A DNA stretch of 64,000 bases from Chionoecetes opilio (lineage: Eukaryota > Arthropoda > Malacostraca > Decapoda > Majidae), in NCBI GenBank assembly GCA_016584305.1, contig JACEEZ010011953.1:10001-74000 (forward strand). The letters run 5' to 3'. Both the position numbers and the translations under genes were made by a program. The notes beneath the pieces were generated by a model. It ran no database searches. It was given only the letters and a program-made list of their open reading frames with translations, and had not been told where the DNA came from. How positions within the stretch are numbered: position 1 is the first letter of the stretch; each line of letters begins with the position of its first letter. Shown here piece by piece: positions 22,545-32,287 of the stretch.

Positions 22545-23090
22545 TAGCGTTGATAGAGAGGACAAGTGCTTGTGTTGTGGGCCCGTCGGACCCATGTATT
22601 GATGTTTGTAGTAGTAGTATATATTAGACAACATGTGATTGCAAACTCCAATCGTGTTGTTGCTGTCGTTGGTCATTGGTCAAAGTGCCTTCGGGGTAGA
22701 CACGTTCCGGGGTGATTCCAACCCTATGTGTTCCGAGTTATTCAACACACACACTCACACACGCACACAAAAGAGTGCTCACACACACTCACACACGCAC
22801 GTCCATGAGTCTACTGAGTTTGTGGAATGCGGCAAGACGTTACCGCAGAGTTTTTCCTGTAATCTTATACTCCTAAAAGTGTTTTTAGCCCAAAACCCCC
22901 CTTCAAATTTATTCAATCGACATGGGACCAAGCCGCTTACCACCTACGATTCATTTGCGATTTTTTGAGCCTACTCTCATCAATATTGAATTTACAGTTT
23001 CGGCTACCCAAAACAGACACACACATACACAGACACACGGCTACTCCTATAGTATATTAGACAAGTGCTTGTGGGCCCTTAGGACCCAGG
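22545..23090 (+). repeat. Repeat E, tandem unit 1
   Basis: A roughly 490-base unit running from GTATTGATGTTTGTAG through a CA-rich microsatellite, CATGAGTCTACTGAGTTTG, GACATGGGACCAAGCCGC and CTACTCCTATAGTATATTAG to GGACCCA. A second unit continues in the same phase at 27199 after the 4.1-kb insertion. Confidence 0.75.
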
Positions 23091-24857
23091 GCCCATACTT
23101 ATAAAGATTTAGGATTCGTCTTAGACTCGCTCGAGTCTTAAATATGGCGGCCGGCGTCCTAAATCATTTCGAGCGCATCCTAAATCGCTAAGACTCGTCC
23201 TAATTTCGAGGTTTGGCTAGGACAGGGTGTGAGGTGTCCTAGCGAGCAGGGCGGCGGCTAAGACTCGTCCTAAGGACGTAAACATGGAGTGCTCCACCCA
23301 CTCCTGAGAACTTTTCGTGATAGGATAGATGTACTGGACGAACTTGTTGATACATACTAATCAGCGATACCGCTTGGACCGAGAAGGGATTATATATGTG
23401 ACAGACTTGGGAGATGTAATATAAAGCAACACTAAAAAATACGGCCATCATGCATGACAAGTCACGAGTGTGTTATTATTCACTCTGAGGTAGTCATGTT
23501 CCTCCTGCCTTGATATCATGTATCGGGGATACAGATTGAAGTGCATCCTCACCAAACTGTTGAGAAGAATGGTATCATGTTGAGAATAAAAGCGATTTAG
23601 AGTAGGCTCCACTATAAAAAAATTTTAAAAATTGAATAAGTCGTGATTTATTAAGCCAGGAACAATATCCATATAACTCTATTTCTCTTCCCACTGCCGT
23701 ATCTTGATAATTTTCTTATTTGTTCTTGATATCATCTGTTAATATACAAACCCACCTCAAACCCTAACTTAACAGTTTTTTGGTTGAAAGAACTAGATTC
23801 TAGGTAGTAGGCCTATATGTATCAGCATTATTATTCAATTGCGCCATGGGAAGGAATTGGGTTTAAAAGACCAGAATGAAGAAATCTCACTATGAAACAG
23901 GTTAGAATTGTCAGGCTCGAGGATGACCTAAACCAAACGGTAAATATTCCGCAGGAGTTGGGGGTGTGTTGGCGGGTGGCCAACCACCCGGACAATCGCG
24001 CACAAATCAAATTTGTTTTTTTAACCTAAATAACTCAACATAACCTAATCCAAATCTACCCTAAGCTTAACATAACCTAAACCAAACCTTAACATAACCT
24101 AAATCTAACCTAACCTAACTCAGCAATTTGGTAATAATGGACGATGACTTTGCGGTTCGTTTTCAGACACCGACTATTTTTTCCTGGTCTAAATAGGTGC
24201 ATTTTCTAATGGAGATAGTTTATTTTGCGCAAGCCCAAAGTTAAAAAAAAAAAAAATCATCCCGAATTTTATGTACCGTTTCCATTAAAACACTGTATCT
24301 CCATCAGAAAAAGCACTTAAACTTGGCCGCGAGAAATTAGTCAGGGTCTATAGGTTTTAATGAAACCTAACCTAACCTTTTAGGTTTTAATGAAACCCAA
24401 ACTAACCTGGAAATCTTAAAAACAAGGTCTCCACGCTAAGCTGACACAAATGTTGGCTCTACGTATTATACTTACTTTTCTTTAAGACATCTGTTTATAT
24501 TTTAATGAGTGCCGATCCTTACTTTGTCTACATGGCCGATATTAAATTTCAGCGATCCATAATGTTATATTATTAGTTTTGGTTGCGGGTCCCAGAAGAT
24601 GCTCATAGCCGAAACGCCGTGTGACGAACGCGCATATTTTTGCCACCACTACGGGCATCTTTTGGTAGCAAAATACCAAAAGATGCCGGAAAAAGTGTCT
24701 GTGTGACACGGCCTTTTAGGTTAGGTTAGGGCAGGTCAGGTTAGTTAGGTTAGGTTAGTTTACATTAGGTTAGGTTAGTGCACAGCCAAGGGGCTCGAAG
24801 AGGGGTGCTAGGTTAGGTCTGTAGAGTTTGTCATCTTTAGAATAGAGGCTCAATCTC

Positions 24858-25272
24858 CTATCTTCTTCTTATGGCCGACAAGCTTGGGACATGGTGGAAA
24901 CCTGGGTTTTTGGGTGGGGGAGCACACATAAGGGAAATATGGCCCCCCCAAAAAAAAATCCTTAACTAGGAAAATTTTTCCTAGTTCATGACTTTATCGG
25001 GGAATATTTCCTTATATGTGTGCTCCCCCACAAAAGGAGCACACTCATAGGAAAATATGACTCCCCACAAAAAAAATCCCTAAACTAGGGAAAGTTTCCT
25101 AGTACATAGACTTAATCGGGTAATATTTCCCCGATAAAGTTCATGAACTAGGAATATCCCTATTTTTAGGGATTTTTTTGGGGGGGCCATATTTTCCCTT
25201 ATGTGTGTGCTCCCCCACCCAAAAACTCCGGTTTCCCACCATGTCCCCAAGCTTGTTGGCTATAAGAAGAAG
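24858..25272. repeat. Long imperfect palindrome, about 190-bp arms
   Basis: The left arm runs TATCTTCTTCTTATGGCC, AAGCTTGGGACATGGTGG, GTGGGGGAGCACACATAAGG. It is mirrored on the right by GTGTGTGCTCCCCCACCC, CCACCATGTCCCCAAGCTTG, TATAAGAAGAAGATA, centred near 25065. A partial third copy is at about 25880-25970. It would form a strong hairpin as single strand. Confidence 0.75.
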
Positions 25273-25997
25273 ATAGAGGTGGAGCCTTTGTTCTTAAGAT
25301 TTACCCCTAACCTTAACCACAAAGTATATCTAACCTAACATTATGGGTTTTTCATTAAAACCTATAAGACTCTGACAAATCTTTCCCGGCCAAGTTTTAG
25401 TGCTTTTTCTGATGGAGATAGTGTTTTTAATGGAATTGGTACCATAATATTCGGTGATAATTTTTTGTTTGTTTTTAAACTGGGCTTGCGCAAAATAAAA
25501 CTATCTCCGGTAATAATGGGCGAGAGTTTCGCGGTCGTTTACAGAGACACCGACTATTTTTTCTTGGCCTACAATAGGTGCTTGCTCTAATGGAGATAGT
25601 TTTATTTTGCGCAAAAAAAAAAAAAAAAAAAATGAAAAAAAATAAAAAAAAAAATTAAACTTAACCTAACCTTATAGGTTTTAATGAAACCTAACCTAAC
25701 TGTAAGGGTTTTAATGAAACCTAACCAAAACCATATAGGTTTTAATGAAACCTAACCTAACCTTAACCACAAAGTATACAATTTTTTAATCTTTTTTTAT
25801 GGGTTTGCGCAAAATAAAACTTCATTAGAACAAGGAACGGTAAAACTTTGGAAGAAGTCCTTCACCCCTATCTTTTTTTTCTTCCCCCTATAGCCAACAA
25901 GCCTGGGGAACTGGCGGGAATACGGGGTTTTTGGGTGGGGGAAGCAAATATAAGTGATTTATGGCTCCCAAAAAAATCATCAAAGTCACTATATGTA

Positions 25998-26400
25998 AAA
26001 ATCTAACCTAACCTAACCTTAACCACAAAGTATACCTAACCTAACCTAACCTTAACCACAAAGTATACCTAACCTAACCTAACCTTAACCACAAAGTATA
26101 CCTAACCTAACCTAACCTTAACCACAAAGTATACCTAACCGAACCTAACTTAACCATAACCACAAAGTATACCTAACCTAACCTTAACCACAAAGTATAC
26201 CTAACCTTAACCACAAAGTATACCTAACCTAACCTTAACCACAAAGTATACCTAACCTAACCTAACCTTAACCACAAAGTATACCTAACCTAACCTAACC
26301 TTAACCACAAAGTATACCTAACCTAACCTAACCTTAACCACAAAGTATACCTAACCTAACCTTAATCACAAAGTATTCCTAACCTAACCTAACCTAACTG
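25998..26400. repeat. Telomere-motif tandem array (CCTAA-based, about 33-bp unit)
   Basis: About a dozen units of CCTAACCTAACCTTAACC plus ACAAAGTATA, mostly 33 bases apart with shorter variants. CCTAA is the C-strand of the arthropod telomere repeat TTAGG. Other CCTAA/TTAGG clusters lie at about 24010-24120, 24715-24780 and 25655-25760. The ACAAAGTATA spacer shows this is an interstitial satellite, not a chromosome end. Confidence 0.85.
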
Positions 26401-27198
26401 GACTTAGAATTTTTTGAGGCACCTCATATTTCATAGCGGCCATGTGGGTTAACCAAGGCTGAGCGCACGCTGGAACCTTTACAGATGTGAAGTACAATAA
26501 GCATACAATACAGTGCGGTAGTTCATTTCAGTCAAAGCCGGAAGGAGGAGCTCCAAAGTATTTCCCAAGCACCTATTGTAGGCCAAGAAAAAATAGTCGG
26601 TGTCTCTGAAAACGACCGCGAAACTCTCGTCCATTATAACCCTATCTCCATTGAAAAAGAACTATTGTAGGCCAGGAAAAAATAGTCGGGTGTCTTTGAA
26701 AACGACCGCGAAGTCCTCGTCCATTATAACCGGCAGTCCTTGACGTATCTCTTCGCCGATCATCTCGGCATGGAAAATTCCCCTCGCAGGACATAGGACA
26801 TTTTTCCTTGCTTGAAAGAGCTGGCCAAGGATGAAAATCTTGTCCTGAAAAATATTATTTTTCTCGTCGATAGAGCGAAGACAATGTCAATGTTTGTGTC
26901 TTTTGAACGGAACGTTGCATATCTGGTACAATTATTCTTATAGATGAATTCATTCGTTGTAGTCTTCAGCAATTATCATAGAAATATTAATCTTGTGTTT
27001 TTTGATATTTTTATACCTTTCTGATGACTCTTAGTAGTGATATTTCATGAAATCCAAATTGGACTCCTGCTAAATGTAGCGCTCAGCGCTTCGTCCTAAG
27101 CCGCCGTCCTAGGACGCGTCTTAGACTTTCCTCGAACCTTAGGACGCAGGGTTAGGACGAATCCTAGGACGAATCCTAAATCTTTATAAGTATGGGCC

Positions 27199-27625
27199 CA
27201 GGTATTGATGTTTGTAGTAGTATACATATACTGTTGCTGGCGTTGGTCACTGGTCAAAGTGCCTCGGGGTAGACCATATGCACGTTCCATGTGATTCCAA
27301 CCCTTTGTGTTCCGTGTGATTCTAACACACACACACACACTCACACAAACGTCGATGAGTCTACTGAGTTTGTGGAGTGCAGCACGACGTTACCGCAGAG
27401 TTTTTCCTGTAATCTAATACTCCTAAAGTGTGTTTAGCCCAAAACTCCCCTTCAAAATGATTCAACCGACATGGGACCAAGCCGCTTACCACCTACGATT
27501 TATTTGCGATTTTTTTAGTCTACTCCCATCAAAATTGAATTTACAGTTTCGACTACCCAAAACAGACAGACACAGACACACACACACACACACGGCTACT
27601 TTTATAATATATTAGATAACAAGGG
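27199..27625 (+). repeat. Repeat E, tandem unit 2
   Basis: It matches 22600-23080 in order, from GGTATTGATGTTTGTAGTAG through the CA tract and GATGAGTCTACTGAGTTTG to GACATGGGACCAAGCCGC and ATATATTAGA, with about 10 percent visible differences and a shorter microsatellite. Confidence 0.75.
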
Positions 27626-27825
27626 TAGTGAAAAATCTGAACTAAACCTAACCTACCCTAACCAGGCGTATTAACCTCCTACTATAAAAAAAAAAAAAAA
27701 GCGCTTGCCGGCTTGATTTGGATATTTCAGGCACCTCAGACTTTGTAGAGACAGGCAGGTAATCACCTGTCGGGAGGATCATTACCTTAAGGGCCTAACT
27801 GAACCTAACTGAACCTCCTAACGGG

Positions 27826-28215
27826 GCGGAAGGGGGTTCTGCCCCACTCGACCCCCCGGCGAGATTATTAACCTACCCGAACCTAAACCTAACCTCCTAT
27901 ACGGACCTATAGGGTTGGGGGGCCTCTGGAAGGGGAGGGTGTGTCTGTATGCACTATTAGTCAACTATGACTACAATACAATATACTACTTCTACAATAT
28001 ATATACATATACACATATACATATACACACATACACATATACACACATATACATATACACACATACACACATACACATACACACACACATACACATATAC
28101 ACATACACACATACACACATATACATACACATATACATACACACATATACATACACACATACACATACACATACACATACACACGGTTACGCGGAAGTAG
28201 ATTAATACTGAAACC
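27826..28215 (+). repeat. Repeat F copy 1 with expanded CACATA microsatellite
   Basis: Shared landmarks CGGCGAGATT, TAACCTAACCTCC, GGGTTGG, GTGTGTCTGTATGC, CTATTAG and GGTTACGCGGAAGTAGATTAATACT recur at 29603-29800. Here a (CACATA)n/(CA)n array occupies about 27985-28187; at the second site only AATATGTATCGAAG separates the same flanks. Frames in the array are artefacts. Confidence 0.75.
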
Positions 28216-29121
28216 AGATACAAGTGTTCCTCGCCCCGCTAAGTATTCACCGACCAGCCGCCGAGTTGTCCGCTTGCCTCGCCCTGCCCGGAGGATAATA
28301 ATCTTAAAGTAATCGTCCAGACCATTTCATCATTCCTGATTTAATGCAATCAAATCATAGCCATTAACGAGTATATCAACAATACGTCGTCACTTTTTGT
28401 ATCCAGTCGGCCGTTTTAAAATAATCCGCAATCAAAATCTGCAAATTCCCTGAGTTTTCAAAACGCTCTCAAGGTTTGCAGACGCTCAGGCTCGGTGACG
28501 TAGCATCAGGGAGGCTCATCTTCCCGCGCTGATCAGAGAGGCACGTAAACACAGAGATAAATATAGTACTTGAAGATATTTGGGTGTTTCTGATAGATTT
28601 TTTTTGCTATATGCCACATGCATGCATCCTTTATGGGTGCAGCAAGACAGCTGTGCCTTTCGAGAAAAGCTTGCACACGGAAAGGAGTGGCGTGTGTAGG
28701 GTGATACACGCCTATAGTGTGTTGGGGCGAGCAGTTGTGTTGAGAAACGGTGTGTAGTGAGGGTACACAGCGGTTACACTGCCAAGTGTAGGACCTCCAA
28801 CACCATACCAGACCAGGTGGCCCTATTAGACAGGGACGCCAGGACTGGCAGCAGCGGTGGACCACCACGACTGTGAGGCTTTGCCTCTTAACAAGATCAA
28901 GTAAGCCTTCACCTCACCTTGTGGTGAGAGACCCTGTGGTGGTGTGGCTGTCACACTTTCTGCCTTCCCGCCCGCATATTTTCCAACTCTATGCTGTAGT
29001 TAATGCTAGTATGTGGTTTCCGAGTAATGACGTTTGACTGTAGCTCCAAAACTAACCATAGGATTTTCTCGAAAGTACCTTCATTGTGATTCCCACACAC
29101 ACATGGTTTAACCTTATTTAC
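28216..29121. other. No gene recognised
   Basis: A minus-strand frame of 111 residues (28533-28868) has no recognisable domain and an odd Cys/His/Trp-rich composition. It lies just downstream of the 29122-29361 exon candidate on the same strand, so a second exon is possible but unsupported. Confidence 0.35.
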
Positions 29122-29361
29122 CAATCCATGTTTTGGAGAAGTGCCAGGTCCTCCTGCTGAACCTCAGGCTCTGCTAAACACCTTTCATCCACCTCGTACT
29201 CGGGCTCCAAACATATAGGATCCCATGACAATCTGAGGTTCGTTTTCCTCATAGTATACGCGACCAGCGTCATTTCTTTCGGTGTCAGATTGAGCATCGT
29301 ACTCTAGATCTGTCACAGCGACAGATTCACTGTCTGACACCGAAGTACAATCGCTCATCAT
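29122..29361 (-). pseudogene. First-exon-like segment of a P2X7-C-terminal-domain-like protein, one frameshift
   Basis: From ATG at 29361 the minus strand encodes MMSDCTSVSDSESVAVTDLE, an acidic Ser-rich start, through ENEPQIVMGSYMF. A single extra G shifts the frame at about 29202. The shifted frame then reads EPEYEVDERCLAEPEVQQED and LALLQNMDW up to a good donor (GATTG/GTAAAT, intron from 29121). An acidic leader, a Y-x-F-E-P motif and a terminal N-x-DW before the Cys-rich domain recall arthropod and fish proteins with a P2X7 C-terminal-like (zinc-binding) domain. The Cys/His domain itself is not visible downstream. The extra G may be an assembly error or a real lesion. Family assignment rests on short motifs. 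Confidence 0.4.
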
Positions 29362-29966
29362 AACATTTGCCGACAGGTGTCTGACAGTGTCTGCGGGCGT
29401 CCCTGTTCTGACGTCATCAATAACAGTCGTAGCCCTGTTGGAGGGAAGATTTTTTTTTTCGCGCGCTTTTTACAAAAGTCGTGTTTTTACGGAAATAAGG
29501 CCTGGAAATCAATTATTTTTGGTGGATTAGGTGTTTTGAATGTACATTCAACATAATTAGGCAAGACAAAATTGGGTCTGGACGATTACTTTAACCAAAA
29601 ATCCTAACGACACCCCGGCGAGATTTTAACTCAACCGAACCTTAACCTAACCTCCATAAGGGTTGGAGGGAGGAGGGTGCTCCAGACGGGGAGGTTGTGT
29701 CTGTATGCGCTATTAGACGACTATATCATTTCTTCAATATGTATCGAAGTTTTGAAGGTTACGCAGAAGTGGATTAATACTAAATCATATACTGAGCAAA
29801 AATTAATATAGAAAACGTAAGTGGTAACGGCGGTAGCGTCCGCGCAGTTCTCGTCCATTAAAACTAAAAAACTAAATTAATATGAAAGATATATGTTGTG
29901 ATCCATTCACAATATCGTCAGTTATCCTAATTTATTGGACTTTCATTCGACGGTACAGTTTCGCCA
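29362..29966. other. No gene; repeat F copy 2
   Basis: 29603-29800 is the second repeat F copy, lacking the microsatellite. The remainder is unannotated upstream sequence of the 29122-29361 exon and of the plus-strand frame at 29967. Confidence 0.55.
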
Positions 29967-30308
29967 TTGTGGTTGTTTTGTTTACAAGTGATCAGCTGTG
30001 AGCGGGAGAGATCCGACCAGCCGGGGCGTTCTGGGCAGACATTCAGAGAGTTAAAGGGCACGGTGTTTAGCTTAACTAACTTCCTCTATTTGTACGACCC
30101 GGAGCTCGCGGGGATTCTGGGGCTACATTCAGAGAGGCTAACGTCCTTGCTTCACGACCTAGCGACATCCATCAGCTGTTTAGGGCAACTTTTGGCATTC
30201 TGCGGGCAGATTGTGACGTACTTAAAGACGTTAGCGGCCTTTAAACTTAAAGACTGCCTAAGGGGTGGTGTAGAGGACGTAATATATATAAAAATACTCA
30301 TAAATTGA
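29967..30308 (+). other. Unrecognised 113-residue open frame
   Basis: It begins at a non-canonical start (GTG or similar) and encodes a Leu-rich peptide with LYDPELAGILGL and LLHDLATSISCLGQLLAF. No family is recognised. About 90 bases of it (30037-30128) recur inverted inside the hairpin element at 31372-31594, so it may belong to a repeat rather than a gene. Confidence 0.25.
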
Positions 30309-30438
30309 GTATATATGATGTTTTCTGACTCAAGAACTGAACAGGGCAAGTATACAAATGAAATTAGGCCATATTACAATGCCATATGCGCTCGTGATGA
30401 GTTTGTTATGGGGTGATGGGCCGAGTGGTGAACGGCGG

Positions 30439-31089
30439 CATCTCACCCCGACTCACCACAACATACACCACCACGCACGGCTCCACGACAGACAAGGTAC
30501 ATATATTCCTTCTCCTTCCTTTTCCTTTCCTTCCTTTCTCCTTCTCCTTCTCCTCCTCCTCTTCCTCCTCCTAACCTTTTCTTATAGCAGTTGGTAGTAG
30601 TTGTAGTAGTAGCAGCAGTAATAGTAGTAGTATAGCAGCAGTAATAAGCCGTGTTTTTGTCGTCCAAGCATCGTCTTGGTAAATTACGAAGACCATTTTT
30701 TCTCGCAATTGAAAACGGATTGGTTTCTGCGACAACACAACAAGCTTGGTAGGAGCCGAAATAATAATCAGTCCAAAACATTGCAAACAATATCACAAAG
30801 CAGTATAACACACATTTCAGCAAGTGTTATTGGAGTGGTCTTCGTAATCCAAGACGGTGCTTGGACGATAAAAACACGGCTTATTACTGCTGCTATACTA
30901 CTACTATTACTGCTGCTACTACTACAACTACTACCAACTGCTATAAGAAAAGGTTAGGAGGAGGAAGAGGAGGAGGAGAAGGAGAAGGAGAAAGGAAGGA
31001 AAGGAAAAGGAAGGAGAAGGAATATACGTACCTTGTCTGTCGCGGAGGCGTGCGTGGTGGTGTATGGTGCGGTGAGTCGGGGTGAGATG
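30439..31089. repeat. Long inverted repeat, about 255-bp arms
   Basis: The left arm (about 30439-30700) reads CATCTCACCCCGACTCACC, GACAGACAAGGTAC, a CTTCTCC tract, a GTAGTAG tract, CCGTGTTTTTGTCGTCCAAG. It is mirrored by the right arm (about 30837-31089), with a 135-base loop between. A third partial arm in right-arm orientation follows at 31091-31240. Simple-sequence tracts account for part of the arms, but the non-repetitive segments also pair. Confidence 0.85.
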
Positions 31090-31371
31090 TAAAGAAAAGT
31101 AGCTTACTGCTGCTACTACTACTACTACTATTACTGCTGCTACTACTACAACTACTACCAACTGCTATAAGAAAAGGTTAGGAGGAGGAAGAGGAGGAGG
31201 AGGAGAAGCTAGGAGGTGGAGGAGGAGAAGGAGGAGGGAGAAGGGTGGAGTATTTTGATGTGGATGATAAATTTGTTTATAAACACAGCTGAGAGCGTGG
31301 AAGCCTTGTGATTGGCTGAAACTTTTTGAGAAATACTATGTGATTCGCTGGCGAGGCTGTGACGTCATTGT

Positions 31372-31594
31372 ACTCGCTCAGCCAATCAGCTATCGAAGCC
31401 CATAGCGACACCGTAGCGCCACTCCCATATCTCGTACCAGAATCCCCGCGAGCTCCGGGTCGTACAAATAGAGGAAGTTAGTTAAGCTAAACACCATGCC
31501 CTTTAACTCTCTCTGAATGTCTGCCCTGGTACGAGATATGGGAGTGGCGCTACGGTGTCGCTATGGGCTTCGATAGCTGATTGGCTGAGCGAGT
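31372..31594. mobile_element. Hairpin element with perfect 69-bp arms
   Basis: The arms 31372-31440 and 31526-31594 are perfect reverse complements over 69 bases (ACTCGCTCAGCCAATCAGC ... TATCTCGTACCAG). The 85-base loop (31441-31525) is an inverted, near-identical copy of 30037-30128. Identical arms imply recent origin. It could be a foldback element that captured local DNA or the product of template switching. Confidence 0.85.
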
Positions 31595-32266
31595 CACGCA
31601 AGCCAGAATCAAGTCAAGTCTTATGGCAGCTTGTCACTAAAATTCGCCTTATGTTACTATTCATTTGCGACGGCTGATGTCGAGATTGGAAATACTGCAA
31701 ATAATCAGACCTACAAGTAGAGGATGGTTATAACTACGTACCATGTAATGTATTAACAGAGCATAAATGCCCGTTCACATCTCCACGACTCGCGTTGGCG
31801 ACCGGTCACAATTTGCAGAGTCATCCAGTCGGTGCCGACTGGATGATTCGATTATGAGGGGGGTTAAGCTTCAAAATCGGCGTGGTTGGCTCGGGTTTCC
31901 GTAGTTAGGCGACTATAGTCTATTTTTTTTAACGAGGCAAAAAATCCATTCTATTTTAAGGTCTCATGCTTAGAATTTTGCCTATGTTTACCTGATAATA
32001 TGGTTAACTATGATAAAATACAACTGAAATTAAGAAGAAGCGTAGTATTCCCTTCTCCTGGCATCAAATATCAGTCAGTAAGCAGCAAGGGGTCAGTATT
32101 TTTCACCTTGTTAAAAAACATTGTCTATAGTCCGCGATTGTCGGCCATAATCGTTGGCTAAAACTAATTTAACCGCCAATATTGGGTTGCCGTTATGCGA
32201 ATACAGTCGCCGACAGTCGCCGCATGACGGCAACCACGGTTGCCGTCATGCAGCGACTGTTCCCAG
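31595..32266. other. No gene; palindromic repeat remnants
   Basis: It holds the short palindromes TCATCCAGTCGG..CCGACTGGATGA (31831-31856) and GACGGCAACC..GGTTGCCGTC (32226-32247), the latter inside a longer AGTCG/CGACT hairpin. This looks like a palindromic MITE that was the target of the LINE insertion at 32288. Confidence 0.5.
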
Positions 32267-32287
32267 CCGTGCTGCGACTGACACCGG

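Larger units (their letters stand above)
24128..26740. repeat. Repeated AATGGACGAGAGTTTCGCGG / GCACCTATTGTAGGCC module
   Basis: A roughly 110-base module appears in direct orientation at about 24128-24240 and 25509-25615. Inverted copies lie at about 26568-26650 and 26660-26735. It includes ACACCGACTATTTTTTC and an ATGGAGATAGTTT.ATTTTGCGC block. A related inverted segment at 25345-25525 pairs with 24165-24370. Confidence 0.65.
23091..27198. mobile_element. 4.1-kb TIR element inserted between two repeat E units
   Basis: The left end GGGCCCATACTTATAAAG (23091) and its exact reverse complement at 27181-27198 belong to a perfect TIR of about 32 bases. Imperfect subterminal TCCTAA/TTAGGA motifs extend about 130-180 bases inward on both sides. 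The interior has no recognisable transposase. It is filled with CCTAA-type arrays, repeated CGACTATTTTTTC.TGG blocks and a long palindrome (24858-25272). A second left end lies at 19727. The flanking tandem repeat resumes in phase (GGACCCA / AGGTATTGATG). Superfamily not assigned. Confidence 0.7.

Noticed and set aside
25998..26400. True chromosome end (telomere)
   Set aside because: CCTAA motifs are interrupted every unit by ACAAAGTATA and are flanked by unique and repeat sequence on both sides.
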